Part shown: positions 1-9,234 of the stretch, piece by piece
Position numbering within the stretch: position 1 is the first letter of the stretch
How the letters are laid out: every line of letters begins with the position of its first letter
NCBI RefSeq assembly: GCF_003441615.1
Contig: NZ_CP031842.1
Coordinates: 2,364,001 to 2,428,000 of the forward strand
DNA from: Dechloromonas sp. HYN0024
Lineage (GTDB): Bacteria > Pseudomonadota > Gammaproteobacteria > Burkholderiales > Rhodocyclaceae
DNA: 64,000 bases
Direction of reading: 5' to 3'
Made by a program: the position numbers and the translations under genes
Notes under the pieces: generated by a model
What the model was told of the DNA's origin: nothing
The model's input: only the letters and a program-made list of their open reading frames with translations
Databases searched by the model: none

Positions 1-1136
1 AGGGTGACCGCTGTCGCATGGCGCTGGTCGCTCGCCGGGTGGAGAAAGGCGACTTCCCCGACCGGTTCGCTACGCCCGAGGCGGCACAAGGCTTTTCGGT
101 CGATCGATATCTCGACTGAGCCGCTGATGATGATACCGAAATACTTGTTGCGCTCACCTTCACGGATCAGCGCAACGTTGGGCAGCACCTCGCGCCAGAC
201 CGAGACGCGCAGCACTTCCCAGATTTCGACATTTTCGAACTCGACGAAGAACTCAAGTCCGCGCAAGGTTTCAAAATGCTGCGTGTCCTTCTCGGTCTGG
301 TCCTCGTCAAGCATCTGGTAGCGCACCGCCGACAGATCCTTGGCCATCTCCGCTCCATTCCGGTAGCGGCTGTAGAGGTCCTTTTCCAGCGCCCGCCGCA
401 TGATGGCATTAAGCCCATCCGGCAGGTTCGGGTTAAGCGCCGTCACGGCTGGCGCATCGGTATTGATGATGCGATAGACCAGTGTTGCCTGGTTGTTGGC
501 ACGAAACGGCAGGCGCCCGGTAAGCAGCTGGAACATCAGGACACCGAGTGAATAGAGGTCGGTCTTCTGGTTGAGCGGATAGCCCTTGATCTGTTCCGGC
601 GACATGTAGGCCGGTGAGCCAACCCCCATGATGAAGGTCGAATCGCGGTCCATGTCCTTGTTCATGTTCAGCGCCAGCCCGAAGTCGGCAATCTTCGGCT
701 CGTCATTGGCGGCGATCATGATATTCGCCGGCTTGATGTCGCGATGGATGATGCCCTGCCGGTACGCCGCATCAAGCGCCATGCAGCACTTGAAAATGAT
801 GCTGATGGCCCGGTGCATGGGCAGCAGTTTGTCGATCCGGCAGTTATCCTCAAGCGTGAAGCCTTCGACATACTCCATGGCCAGGTAGGCATAATCCTTT
901 TCGACCACGGCTTCGTAGACACGAACGATATTGGGGTGGTTGAGTCGTTTGGACACCATCCCCTCGTTCTGGAACAGTTTGCGCATACGACGCGACATGG
1001 CGGCACTGTCGTGACCGAAGCTGATGACCTTGACCGCTACCTGGCGACCGGCATCCGGATCGTCGCAGAGATAGACGGTCGCCGTAGCGCCTTTGCCCAG
1101 CTCGCGAATCACCCGGTATTTGCCAATCTTCTCCAT
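1..1136 (-). CDS. Serine/threonine protein kinase fused to a cyclic-nucleotide-binding domain (partial)
   Basis: The reading frame starts at ATG 1136 and runs off the left edge, so the C-terminus is missing (378 codons visible). It opens with a Hanks-type kinase domain. Visible motifs are the glycine-rich loop GKGATATVYL, the lysine motif VAVKVI, the catalytic loop HRDIKPANI, ADFGLA and the activation segment GSPAYMSPEQ. After about residue 290 the sequence changes to a cNMP-binding fold, ending in GEVAFLHPASDQRHATAV, which resembles the phosphate-binding cassette. I infer a cytoplasmic kinase tuned by a nucleotide or a related ligand. A GGGGGA stretch lies about 10 bases before the ATG. It is divergent from grpE. 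The ligand and substrates cannot be told from sequence. Confidence 0.85.
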   Translation of the reverse strand, partial: MEKIGKYRVIRELGKGATATVYLCDDPDAGRQVAVKVISFGHDSAAMSRRMRKLFQNEGMVSKRLNHPNIVRVYEAVVEKDYAYLAMEYVEGFTLEDNCRIDKLLPMHRAISIIFKCCMALDAAYRQGIIHRDIKPANIMIAANDEPKIADFGLALNMNKDMDRDSTFIMGVGSPAYMSPEQIKGYPLNQKTDLYSLGVLMFQLLTGRLPFRANNQATLVYRIINTDAPAVTALNPNLPDGLNAIMRRALEKDLYSRYRNGAEMAKDLSAVRYQMLDEDQTEKDTQHFETLRGLEFFVEFENVEIWEVLRVSVWREVLPNVALIREGERNKYFGIIISGSVEISIDRKALCRLGRSEPVGEVAFLHPASDQRHATAVT

Positions 1137-1229
1137 TCAGGATGTCCCCCATGCATTTATGGAATTATCGTAGCACGCAGGCTGCGCCTCGGTGTCAATT
1201 TTGCCAGTTAAAAATAATTGACCTTCCCC

Positions 1230-1258
1230 CTTGAAACGGCTCGCACCGCCCCCAGATA
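1230..1258 (+). promoter_or_regulatory. Sigma32 (heat-shock) promoter of grpE
   Basis: CTTGAAA at 1230-1236 is followed after 12-13 bases by CCCCCAGATA at 1249-1258. This matches the RpoH consensus CTTGAAA-N13-CCCCAT. It lies about 30 bases before the grpE ATG. A second copy of the same design precedes dnaK. Confidence 0.8.
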
Positions 1259-1285
1259 AAGCTGCAGAATTTTGGGAGATAACGC

Positions 1286-1852
1286 ATGAGCAATACCGAA
1301 AACCCTCAGGAAACCCTGCCTGCCAGCGAAACGCCGGTTGACCCGGGCGTTGAAGCAGCGACCGCACCGGCCGCCGAAGACCATACGGACAAGCTGCCGA
1401 GCATCGAAGAGCAATTCCGCGAGCTTGAGTTGCAGGCCGCCGAACATCACGACGCCTGGCTGCGCGCCAAGGCCGAGGGTGAAAATATCCGCCGCCGCGC
1501 CCAGGAAGATATTTCCAAGGCACACAAGTTTGCCGTCGAACGCTTTGCCGGCGAGTTGCTGGCCGTCAAGGACAGCCTCGAAGCTGCCCTGGCCGTGCCG
1601 GAACAGACCGTTGAAAGCTTCAAATCCGGCGTCGAACTGACGCTCAAGCAGCTCGTTGCCGCCTTTGAAAAAAACGCCCTCAACGAAGTCAGCCCGGCCG
1701 GCGAGAAATTCGACCCGCACAAGCACCAGGCCATCGGCATGGTCGATTCCGAACAGGAGCCGAACACCGTTGTCACCGTGCTGCAAAAAGGCTACACCAT
1801 CGCCGATCGCGTCCTGCGTCCGGCTCTGGTCATGGTTGCCAAGGGCAAATAA
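1286..1852 (+). CDS. grpE: GrpE, nucleotide exchange factor of DnaK
   Basis: This 188-residue protein releases ADP from DnaK and so resets the Hsp70 cycle in the cytoplasm. The N-terminal third is acidic and Ala/Pro-rich. A long helical segment follows (about residues 30-95, including [20 protein letters not shown]). The C-terminal beta-wing region carries the conserved stretch [20 protein letters not shown] and ends in [14 protein letters not shown]. Length and ending are normal for the family. GGGAGAT lies 8 bases before the ATG. The gene is first in the grpE-dnaK-dnaJ cluster and has its own sigma32-like promoter. Confidence 0.97.
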   Translation: MSNTENPQETLPASETPVDPGVEAATAPAAEDHTDKLPSIEEQFRELELQAAEHHDAWLRAKAEGENIRRRAQEDISKAHKFAVERFAGELLAVKDSLEAALAVPEQTVESFKSGVELTLKQLVAAFEKNALNEVSPAGEKFDPHKHQAIGMVDSEQEPNTVVTVLQKGYTIADRVLRPALVMVAKGK

Positions 1853-1897
1853 ACCTTTCAATTTTGGGCGTTTTTTCCGGTTGACCGTAACAAGTCC

Positions 1898-1925
1898 CTT
1901 GAAAACGGTTTGAGCGCCCCCAATT
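1898..1925 (+). promoter_or_regulatory. Sigma32 (heat-shock) promoter of dnaK
   Basis: CTTGAAA at 1898-1904 and CCCCCAATT at 1917-1925 are separated by 12-13 bases, the RpoH arrangement. The site is in the 109-base gap between grpE and dnaK, about 40 bases before the dnaK ATG. dnaK can therefore be induced independently of grpE. Confidence 0.8.
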
Positions 1926-1961
1926 CACGAACATCAGTCAATTATCTTTAAGGAACGAATC

Positions 1962-3902
1962 ATGGGCAAGATCATCGGTATCGACCTCGGCACGACCAAC
2001 AGCTGCGTCGCCATCATGGAAGGCGGCCAGCCGAAGGTTATCGAAAACGCAGAAGGCGCGCGCACCACGCCGTCCATCATTGGCTACACCGAAGATGGCG
2101 AGATCCTCTGCGGTGCCCCGGCCAAGCGCCAGGCCGTGACCAACCCGAAGAACACGCTGTACGCGGTCAAGCGTCTGATAGGCCGCCGCTTCGAAGAGAA
2201 GGAAGTGCAGAAGGACATCTCCCTGATGCCTTTCAAGATCGTCAAGGCCGACAACGGCGACGCCTGGGTTGAAGCGCGCGACAAGAAAATCGCCCCGCCG
2301 CAGGTTTCTGCCGAAGTGCTGCGCAAGATGAAAAAGACGGCTGAAGACTACCTCGGCGAAGAAGTCACCGAAGCCGTCATCACCGTGCCGGCCTACTTCA
2401 ACGACAGCCAGCGCCAGGCAACCAAGGACGCCGGCCGCATCGCTGGTCTCGAAGTCAAGCGCATCATCAACGAACCGACCGCTGCCGCCCTCGCCTTCGG
2501 CATGGACAAGACCAGCAAGAACGACCGCAAGATTGCCGTTTATGACCTCGGCGGCGGCACGTTCGATATCTCGATCATTGAAATCGCCAATGTCGACGGC
2601 GAAACCCAGTTTGAAGTGCTCGCCACCAACGGCGATACCTTCCTCGGCGGCGAAGACTTCGACCAGCGCCTGATCGACTACATCATCGACGAATTCAAGA
2701 AGGAATCCGGCGTCAACCTGAAGGCCGACGTCCTCGCCCTGCAGCGCCTCAAGGAAGCCGCCGAAAAGGCCAAGATCGAACTGTCCTCGAGCCAGCAGAC
2801 CGAAATCAACCTGCCCTACATCACCGCTGACGCCTCCGGTCCGAAGCACCTGGCCCTCAAGGTCACCCGCGCCAAGTTCGAATCGCTGGTTGATGAACTG
2901 GTCGAGCGCACCGTCGCGCCCTGCGTCATGGCCCTCAAGGATGCCGGCTGCAAGATCACCGACATCGACGACATCATCCTCGTCGGCGGCCAGTCGCGCA
3001 TGCCCAAGGTGCAAGAGAAAGTTAAGGAAATCTTCGGCAAGGAACCGCGCAAGGACGTGAACCCGGACGAAGCCGTCGCTGTCGGCGCAGCCATCCAGGG
3101 TGGCGTGCTGCAAGGCGAAGTCAAGGACGTGCTGCTCCTCGACGTCACCCCGCTCTCCCTCGGTATCGAAACCCTGGGCGGCATCATGACCAAGCTGATC
3201 CAGAAGAACACGACGATCCCGACCAAGGCCTCGCAAGTCTTCTCGACCGCCGATGACAGCCAGTCCGCCGTCACCATCCATGTCCTCCAGGGCGAGCGTG
3301 AAGTTGCTTCCGGCAACAAGAGCCTCGGCCAGTTCAATCTGGAAGGCATCCCGCCGGCCCCGCGTGGCACGCCGCAGATCGAAGTCATTTTCGACATCGA
3401 CGCCAACGGCATCATGCACGTAACCGCCAAGGACAAGGCCACCGGCAAGGAAAACAAGATCACCATCAAGGCCAACTCGGGTCTGTCCGAAGAAGAAATC
3501 CAGGCCATGGTCAAGGATGCCGAACTGCATGCCGAAGATGACAAGAAGGCGCACGAACTGGCTGATGCCCGCAACCAGGCCGATGGCATGGTGCACATGG
3601 TCAAGAAGTCGCTGACCGAGTACGGTGACAAACTCGACGCCGGCGAAAAGGAAGCCATCGAAGCCGCCATCAAGGGCGTTGAAGATGTTCTGCGCGACGG
3701 CGACAAGGAAACCATCACCGCCAAGACCGAAGCCCTCTCGGCAGCCGCCCAGAAACTCGGCGAAAAGATGTACGCCCAGCAACAGGCTGAAGGCGCTGCC
3801 GCTGGTGCGACTGGCCAGCAACAGGCGGCCGGTGGCGAGAAGACCGTCGAAGGCGATGTCGTTGATGCCGAATTCACCGAAGTGAACAAGGACAAGAAGT
3901 AA
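1962..3902 (+). CDS. dnaK: DnaK, Hsp70 chaperone
   Basis: The 646-residue protein is an ATP-driven chaperone that works with DnaJ and GrpE. The nucleotide-binding domain opens with [18 protein letters not shown] and contains the phosphate-2 motif [13 protein letters not shown] and the adenosine motif [13 protein letters not shown]. The linker [21 protein letters not shown] leads into the substrate-binding domain. The lid ends in a Gln/Ala/Gly-rich tail and [22 protein letters not shown] lies 6 bases before the ATG. Family length is normal. It sits between grpE and dnaJ. Confidence 0.99.
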   Translation: MGKIIGIDLGTTNSCVAIMEGGQPKVIENAEGARTTPSIIGYTEDGEILCGAPAKRQAVTNPKNTLYAVKRLIGRRFEEKEVQKDISLMPFKIVKADNGDAWVEARDKKIAPPQVSAEVLRKMKKTAEDYLGEEVTEAVITVPAYFNDSQRQATKDAGRIAGLEVKRIINEPTAAALAFGMDKTSKNDRKIAVYDLGGGTFDISIIEIANVDGETQFEVLATNGDTFLGGEDFDQRLIDYIIDEFKKESGVNLKADVLALQRLKEAAEKAKIELSSSQQTEINLPYITADASGPKHLALKVTRAKFESLVDELVERTVAPCVMALKDAGCKITDIDDIILVGGQSRMPKVQEKVKEIFGKEPRKDVNPDEAVAVGAAIQGGVLQGEVKDVLLLDVTPLSLGIETLGGIMTKLIQKNTTIPTKASQVFSTADDSQSAVTIHVLQGEREVASGNKSLGQFNLEGIPPAPRGTPQIEVIFDIDANGIMHVTAKDKATGKENKITIKANSGLSEEEIQAMVKDAELHAEDDKKAHELADARNQADGMVHMVKKSLTEYGDKLDAGEKEAIEAAIKGVEDVLRDGDKETITAKTEALSAAAQKLGEKMYAQQQAEGAAAGATGQQQAAGGEKTVEGDVVDAEFTEVNKDKK

Positions 3903-3920
3903 GTCCTGACGCAAGAGCCC

Positions 3921-3961
3921 GGCGCCGAGCCTTCCGGAAACATCCGGCGGCGCTCGGTGCC
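3921..3961 (+). other. Stem-loop between dnaK and dnaJ
   Basis: GGCGCCGAGC (3921-3930) pairs with GCTCGGTGCC (3952-3961), with one G-U pair. An inner CCGG/CCGG helix lies within the loop. There is no T run after it, so it looks more like an mRNA-processing or attenuation element that lowers dnaJ relative to dnaK than a full terminator. That role is inferred. Confidence 0.55.
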
Positions 3962-3985
3962 TTTGTCACTTGACGGGTAGAAGAA

Positions 3986-5110
3986 ATGTCAAAACGCGAT
4001 TTTTACGAGATTCTCGGCGTCAACCGCGATGCCAGCGATGAAGAAATAAAGAAGGCCTACCGCAAGCTGGCCATGAAGCATCACCCCGACCGCAACCCGG
4101 ACAATCCGGCGGCGGAGGAGAAGTTCAAGGAAGCCAAGGAAGCCTACGAAATCCTGTCGGATGGCCAGAAACGCTCGGCCTATGACCAGTTCGGCCACGC
4201 CGGCATTGACCAGCAGGCAGGCATGGGTGGCGGTGGCGGCGGTGGTTTCGCCGATGCCTTTGGCGGCATCTTCGACGAAATTTTTGGCGGCCGGGGTGGC
4301 GGTGGTGGCGGTCGCTCCAACATCTACCGCGGCGCAGATCTCCGCTACAACCTCGAAATCACCCTGGAACAGGCCGCCCACGGCACGGAAACCAAGATCC
4401 GCATTCCGACCATGGAAGTCTGCGAGCCCTGCCACGGCAGCGGCGCCAAGGCCGGCACCCAGCCCAAGACCTGCCCGACCTGCGGCGGTTCCGGCCAGGT
4501 TCGCCTGCAGCAAGGCTTCTTCTCCATTCAGCAGACCTGTCACAAATGCCACGGCACCGGCCGCTTCATCGCCGAACCGTGCAAGAGCTGTGATGGCGCC
4601 GGCCGCATCAAGCAACACAAGACCCTCGCCGTCAAGATTCCGGCCGGGGTGGACGAAGGCGATCGCATCAGGCTGTCCGGCGAGGGAGAGCATGGCGTCA
4701 ATGGCGGCCCGCCGGGAGATCTGTATGTTCAGATCCACCTCAAGCCTCATGCCGTGTTCACCCGCGACCACAATGACCTCCATTGCGAAATGCCGATCTC
4801 GTTCACCGCGGCAGCCCTCGGCGGCGAAATCGAAATCCCGACACTGGATGGCGCTGCGGCCATCAAGATTCCAGCCGAAACCCAGTCCGGCCGCGTCTTC
4901 CGCCTGCGCGGCAAGGGCATCAAGGGGGTACGCAGCCACACCCACGGCGACCTGATGTGCCACGTCGTCGTCGAAACACCGGTCAACCTTACCGAACGCC
5001 AGAAGGAATTGCTGCGCGAACTCGAAGAATCGAGCCGCGACAACAGCGCCAAGCACAATCCGCGCTCCAAGTCGTGGATGGACAAGGTCAAGGATTTTTT
5101 CGCTGAATAA
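3986..5110 (+). CDS. dnaJ: DnaJ, Hsp40 co-chaperone
   Basis: The 374-residue protein stimulates DnaK ATPase and delivers substrates. The J-domain (residues 1-70) has the HPD motif in [10 protein letters not shown] very Gly-rich G/F region follows (about 77-110). The zinc domain has four repeats, [24 protein letters not shown] and CKSCDGAG. The C-terminal substrate domains follow and the protein ends in KVKDFFAE. It lies 83 bases after dnaK, with a stem-loop between. Its last codons are imperfectly duplicated just downstream (see repeat 5081-5211). Confidence 0.99.
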   Translation: MSKRDFYEILGVNRDASDEEIKKAYRKLAMKHHPDRNPDNPAAEEKFKEAKEAYEILSDGQKRSAYDQFGHAGIDQQAGMGGGGGGGFADAFGGIFDEIFGGRGGGGGGRSNIYRGADLRYNLEITLEQAAHGTETKIRIPTMEVCEPCHGSGAKAGTQPKTCPTCGGSGQVRLQQGFFSIQQTCHKCHGTGRFIAEPCKSCDGAGRIKQHKTLAVKIPAGVDEGDRIRLSGEGEHGVNGGPPGDLYVQIHLKPHAVFTRDHNDLHCEMPISFTAAALGGEIEIPTLDGAAAIKIPAETQSGRVFRLRGKGIKGVRSHTHGDLMCHVVVETPVNLTERQKELLRELEESSRDNSAKHNPRSKSWMDKVKDFFAE

Positions 5111-5211
5111 TGCTTGACGCTGCAGCGCAGGCGCGCTCGCATCGCAAGTTAAGGTACGTAGTACCGGCCGAAGCTACAAGGTCAAGGACTTCTTTGCGGA
5201 ATAACGCTTAG
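5081..5211 (+). repeat. Imperfect duplication of the dnaJ 3' end
   Basis: The end of dnaJ (5084-5110, coding [12 protein letters not shown]) recurs at 5178-5204 as AAGGTCAAGGACTTCTTTGC and following bases. The copy again codes [12 protein letters not shown], with three third-position changes. Similarity continues for about seven bases beyond the stop (TGCTTG versus CGCTTA). The copy has no start codon and follows a 65-base spacer. It is probably a relic of a tandem duplication or of recombination between dnaJ alleles. Confidence 0.7.
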
Positions 5212-5228
5212 CACGTCTGTAGGCACAA

Positions 5229-5270
5229 CCCCGAGGGGCCGGAAACAATACCGGTCCCTCGGGGTTTTCT
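5229..5270 (+). terminator. Rho-independent terminator of the dnaK-dnaJ operon
   Basis: CCCCGAGGGGCCGG (5229-5242) and CCGGTCCCTCGGGG (5251-5264) form a 14-bp stem with one G-U pair and an 8-base loop. TTTTCTTTTT follows. Confidence 0.9.
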
Positions 5271-5396
5271 TTTTCCTGCATTTATTTGACCCCGGCAGGC
5301 AATCGGAATAAATCACCATAGCCTGAATCACCCCGTTCCCGGTAATATCCCCGGCTGTTAGAATAATCCGATCAAATATACGGGGGGAGACAAACG

Positions 5397-6536
5397 ATGC
5401 AAGTCCTCAAGCGACTGGCCACCATTGGCGCCATTGCCTTTTCCACGCTGTGCTGGGCAGAAAACGGCGTCACCGACACGACGATCACCCTCGGCATGTC
5501 GGGCCCTCTCTCGGGTCCGAACGGTGCCTATGGCCAGGATATGCGTCATACCATCGGGGCCTATTTCGAGCAGATCAACAAGAGCGGCGGCATAAACGGC
5601 CGCAAGCTCGAACTGATCGCGCTTGATGACGGTTATGAAACCGAACGCACCGTTGCCAATACCAAGACCCTGATCAAGGAGAAGAACGTCTTCGCCCTGC
5701 TCGGCTATTACGGCTCCAGCCCGACCACCGAAGCCATGAACACTGTCTTCGGTCCGGCCCGGGTACCTCTGGTCGGCACCATTTCCGGCGCAGCGACGCT
5801 GCGCGAACCGAGCACCAGCAACGCCAACACGCGCTATATGTTCAACGTCCGGGCCAGCTATGCCGACGAAGCCGAAGTCATCGTCAACCAGATGCTCTCC
5901 CTTGGCCTGAAAAACATCGCCGTGCTCTACCAGAATGATGGTTTCGGCAAGTCCGGCCTGGAAGGTGTGACCAGCGCGCTCAAGAAATACAACCTCGCGC
6001 CATCCGCTGTCGGCACCGTCGAACGCAACTCGCTTGATGTCACTGCTGCCGTCGACGCCATTGCCAAGGCATCACCGCAGGCCGTGGTCATGGTCACCCT
6101 CTACAAACCGACCGCCGCCTTCGTCAAGGCCATGAAAAAAATCGGCCAGCACCCGATGCTGATGACCCTGTCGCCGGTCGGTGCCGAGCTGCTGGTCCAG
6201 GAACTCGGCGCAGACGCCCGCGGTATCGGTGTGTCACAGGTTGTTCCCTACCCCTGGAATAACGTCGTGCCGGTCGTTCGCGAATATCAGAAGCTCTCCG
6301 ACAAGGGCGTCTTCTCCTACTACGGCACGGAAGGCTACATCATTGCCCGGACCATGGTCGAAGGCCTGAAACGCGCTGGCAAGGATCTCACCCGTGAAAA
6401 GCTGGTGACGGCGCTGGAAACCATGAACGGCACCGATCTTGGCGGCTACCGGATCAACTATGGGCCGAATACACGCCTTGGTTCGCGTTTTGTCGAATTG
6501 ACGGTGATCGGCCAGGGCGGGAAGATTCTCAAGTAA
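5397..6536 (+). CDS. ABC transporter periplasmic binding protein, branched-chain amino acid (LivK) type
   Basis: The 379-residue protein begins with a signal peptide (MQVLKRLATIGAIAFSTLCW-AENG). A Peripla_BP_6 type I binding fold follows, with early motifs ITLGMSGPLSGPNG and NKSGGINGRKLELIALDDGY. Such proteins capture leucine-like amino acids, amides, urea or aromatic acids in the periplasm. GGGGGGAGA precedes the ATG. No permease or ATPase genes are adjacent, so it is an orphan here and the ligand is unknown. It is flanked by terminators on both sides, which suggests a single-gene transcript. Confidence 0.88.
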   Translation: MQVLKRLATIGAIAFSTLCWAENGVTDTTITLGMSGPLSGPNGAYGQDMRHTIGAYFEQINKSGGINGRKLELIALDDGYETERTVANTKTLIKEKNVFALLGYYGSSPTTEAMNTVFGPARVPLVGTISGAATLREPSTSNANTRYMFNVRASYADEAEVIVNQMLSLGLKNIAVLYQNDGFGKSGLEGVTSALKKYNLAPSAVGTVERNSLDVTAAVDAIAKASPQAVVMVTLYKPTAAFVKAMKKIGQHPMLMTLSPVGAELLVQELGADARGIGVSQVVPYPWNNVVPVVREYQKLSDKGVFSYYGTEGYIIARTMVEGLKRAGKDLTREKLVTALETMNGTDLGGYRINYGPNTRLGSRFVELTVIGQGGKILK

Positions 6537-6551
6537 TACCGACTTTCAGCC

Positions 6552-6585
6552 AAAAAAACGGCCCGTTTTCGGGCCGTTTTTATTT
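6552..6585. terminator. Bidirectional terminator between the binding-protein gene and cysS
   Basis: AAAAACGGCCC and GGGCCGTTTTT form a stem around a short loop. A runs on the left and T runs on the right serve both strands. It lies between the convergent genes ending at 6536 and 6602. Confidence 0.9.
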
Positions 6586-6601
6586 GAAGACGGAGCGAAA
6601 G

Positions 6602-7972
6602 TCAGGCCCGCCGCCAGCTCGTCCCCTGGGGACTGTCATCGAGCGCAATGCCCGCCGCCTTCAGCGCATCCCGAATCCGGTCGGACTCGGCAAAGTTCTT
6701 CGCCTTCTTGGCCGCGGCCCGATCAGCAATCATCTGCTCGATAGCCGCTTCATCAAGACCACCAGCCGCACCGCCACCCTGCAGGTAAGCCATCGGCTCG
6801 CGCTCGAGCAGGCCGATCACGCCGCCCAGTGCCTTCAGCAAGCCGGACAGTTCTCCACTCTTCTGCCGATTGGCTTCAGCCGCCAGTTCGAAGAGCACCG
6901 AGATGGCGCCATGCGAATCGAAGTCTTCATTCAGCGACGCGGCAAAACGGGCAGCAAAATCATTGCTCCAATCGATCTCAACCGAGGCAGGCGGCACGTC
7001 GCGCAAGGCAAAATACAGGCTGTCGAGGCTGCGTTTCGCGTCGTCGAGGTGGGCGTCGGAATAATTCAGCGGGCTACGGTAATGGGCGCGCAGAATAAAG
7101 AAACGCACAACTTCAGCATCAAACTGCTCGAGCACGGTGCGGATAGTGAAAAAATTACCCAGCGACTTCGACATCTTCTCGTTGTCGACGCGAACGAAAC
7201 CGTTGTGCATCCAGTAATTGACGAAGGAGCACTGATGCGCGCCCTCGGACTGGGCGATCTCGTTTTCGTGATGGGGAAACTGCAAGTCCTGGCCACCACC
7301 GTGGATGTCGAAATGCTGACCGAGAAGTTTTGAACTCATGGCCGAACATTCGATGTGCCAGCCCGGACGCCCGTCGCCCCACGGCGACTCCCAGGCCGGC
7401 TCGCCCGGCTTGGCATGTTTCCAGAGGACGAAATCGAGCGGATCCTGCTTGGCCGAATCAACCTCGACACGCTCTCCGGCCCGCAGATCGTCGAGCGATT
7501 TGCCGGACAGCTTGCCGTAGCCGGGGAACTTGCGCACCGCGTAATTTACATCGCCGTCTGCCGCCAGGTAAGCGAGGCCGGTGGCCTCGAGCTGGCCGAT
7601 CAGATCGAGCATTTCCGGCACGTACTCGGTTGCCCGCGGCTCGAAGTCCGGCCGCTGGACACCCAGCGCATCGGCATCTTCGTGCATGTAGGCAATGAAA
7701 CGATCGGTCAGCTGGAGGATGGTCTCGCCATTCTCGGCAGCCCGCCGAATGATCTTGTCGTCAATATCGGTAATGTTGCGGACGTAGGTGACGTCGTAAC
7801 CGCTGGCCTTCAGCCAGCGATAAACCATGTCAAACACCACCATGACTCTGGCATGACCGAGGTGGCAGTAGTCATAAACCGTCATGCCACAGACATACAT
7901 GCGAACCTTGTTCGCTTCGATCGGAGTGAATACCTGCTTTTCGCGCTTGAGGGAGTTGTAGATCTTGAGCAT
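6602..7972 (-). CDS. cysS: Cysteinyl-tRNA synthetase
   Basis: The 456-residue class I synthetase charges tRNA-Cys in the cytoplasm. The signature region [18 protein letters not shown] carries the zinc cysteine and the HIGH-type motif [15 protein letters not shown] and [20 protein letters not shown] hold further zinc and active-site residues. KMSKSLGNF is the KMSKS loop. The DALR-type helical domain is C-terminal. Length is typical. The ATG has no clear purine-rich ribosome binding site (CCCTTTCCCTCCCGGC precedes it), so initiation may depend on leader structure. It is divergent from the TPR gene at 8077. Confidence 0.98.
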   Translation of the reverse strand: MLKIYNSLKREKQVFTPIEANKVRMYVCGMTVYDYCHLGHARVMVVFDMVYRWLKASGYDVTYVRNITDIDDKIIRRAAENGETILQLTDRFIAYMHEDADALGVQRPDFEPRATEYVPEMLDLIGQLEATGLAYLAADGDVNYAVRKFPGYGKLSGKSLDDLRAGERVEVDSAKQDPLDFVLWKHAKPGEPAWESPWGDGRPGWHIECSAMSSKLLGQHFDIHGGGQDLQFPHHENEIAQSEGAHQCSFVNYWMHNGFVRVDNEKMSKSLGNFFTIRTVLEQFDAEVVRFFILRAHYRSPLNYSDAHLDDAKRSLDSLYFALRDVPPASVEIDWSNDFAARFAASLNEDFDSHGAISVLFELAAEANRQKSGELSGLLKALGGVIGLLEREPMAYLQGGGAAGGLDEAAIEQMIADRAAAKKAKNFAESDRIRDALKAAGIALDDSPQGTSWRRA

Positions 7973-7993
7973 GCCGGGAGGGAAAGGGGCTAG

Positions 7994-8039
7994 GCCGGCT
8001 TGCTATTCCCTATGGAATAGCCGGCGTTTTTGGTAGAAT
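7994..8039 (+). promoter_or_regulatory. Palindrome, T-run hairpin and extended -10 promoter between cysS and the TPR gene
   Basis: CTATTCC (8003-8009) and GGAATAG (8014-8020) form a perfect stem. Outer arms GCCGG (7994-7998) and CCGGC (8021-8025) extend it, with a 4-base bulge on one side. GTTTTT follows, and then TGGTAGAAT (8031-8039), a good extended -10. The palindrome could be an operator for both divergent genes or a structure in the cysS leader. The sequence does not decide. Confidence 0.5.
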
Positions 8040-8076
8040 CAGAGGATTGTATAACCTCGAAAAGTATAGCATAGCG

Positions 8077-9234
8077 ATGACCTCAATTTCCCTGCTCCAG
8101 CCCCGTTTTAAGCAGCTCAAGACGTTGCGTGCACTGGCAATCGGCCTGGCCATCGGCTTTGCAGCGCCGTCCTTTGCCGACAATCTCCCGGAAGTCCAGC
8201 GCCTGATCAAGCAGGGTCAGTATCCGCAGGCCCTCGACAAGGTCGATGCCTATCTGAGCAGCCGTCCCAAGGATGCCCAGGGCCGCTTCCTGAAGGGCCT
8301 GATCTATACCGAGATGAACAAGCCGGCCGAAGCCATCAGCGTGTTCACCAAACTGTCTGAAGACTACCCGGAACTGCCCGAGCCCTATAACAACCTGGCC
8401 GTGCTCTACGCCCAGCAAAAGCAGTATGACAAGGCGCGTACAGCCCTCGAAATGGCCATCCGGACACATCCGTCCTACGCCATCGCCTACGAAAATCTCG
8501 GCGATGTGTACGCCAAACTGGCCAGCCAGGCCTACGACAAGGCCCTGCAACTGGACAACGCCAATTCGGCAACACAGAACAAGCTGGCCCTGATCCGCGA
8601 CCTGATCACCACCTCCGGCAAGGGCAACGTCAAGCCGACGCCCGCACCTGTCGCCGCCACGGCCCCGGCCGTGACTAGCACGCCACCAGCGGCGGCCGCC
8701 AGCAAGCCGGCCGCCCCGGCCGCAGCCCCGAGCGCCTCCATCGTTACCGCCACGCCGGGCGCCGCAGCCTCCACGCCGGTCGCCAAGCCGGTCGCCGCAG
8801 CCCCGACCCCGGCGGTTACCACCCCGACCCTTGCCGTGGCCCCGGCACCGGCTCCGACGCCAGCCCCCACCCCGGCACCGGCCAAGGCCAGCGCCGGCAA
8901 CGACGAGGTCGTCAAGGCCATGACCGCCTGGGCTGACGCCTGGTCGCGCAAGGACATGAAAGCCTACCTGGGCGCCTATGCCCGCGATTTTGACACCCCC
9001 AAGGGCATGAGCCGCAAGGCCTGGGAACAGGAACGCGAGCAACGTATTGCCGGCAAGGGTGGCAAGATTTCAGTCTCTTTCGATACACCGAAGATCTCGA
9101 TCAACGGTGATCAGGCTACCGCCAAGTTCCGCCAGCATTACAAGGCCACCGGCCTGAGCACGTCGACAACGAAGACCCTGGTGCTCGTTCGCGCCGGTAG
9201 CAAGTGGCTGATCAAGGAAGAAAACGCCCGGTGA
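8077..9234 (+). CDS. Exported TPR protein with Cds6-type (NTF2-like) C-terminal domain
   Basis: The 385-residue protein starts at ATG 8077; an upstream in-frame TTG (8047) has no usable spacing to a ribosome binding site. The signal peptide ends near FAAPSFA-DNLPE. TPR repeats cover about residues 37-160 (LPEPYNNLAVLYAQQKQYDK). A long Ala/Pro linker (about 165-270) leads to a C-terminal domain starting at MTAWADAWSRKDMKAYLGAY and ending in [12 protein letters not shown]. The next gene, an L,D-transpeptidase, overlaps it by 4 bases and ends in the same type of domain. I infer that the two act together on the periplasmic cell wall. Confidence 0.8.
   Translation: MTSISLLQPRFKQLKTLRALAIGLAIGFAAPSFADNLPEVQRLIKQGQYPQALDKVDAYLSSRPKDAQGRFLKGLIYTEMNKPAEAISVFTKLSEDYPELPEPYNNLAVLYAQQKQYDKARTALEMAIRTHPSYAIAYENLGDVYAKLASQAYDKALQLDNANSATQNKLALIRDLITTSGKGNVKPTPAPVAATAPAVTSTPPAAAASKPAAPAAAPSASIVTATPGAAASTPVAKPVAAAPTPAVTTPTLAVAPAPAPTPAPTPAPAKASAGNDEVVKAMTAWADAWSRKDMKAYLGAYARDFDTPKGMSRKAWEQEREQRIAGKGGKISVSFDTPKISINGDQATAKFRQHYKATGLSTSTTKTLVLVRAGSKWLIKEENAR

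Noticed and set aside
1938..3914. Antisense open frame of about 650 codons over dnaK
   Set aside because: It mirrors dnaK codon bias; no motif, ribosome binding site or separate context supports it.
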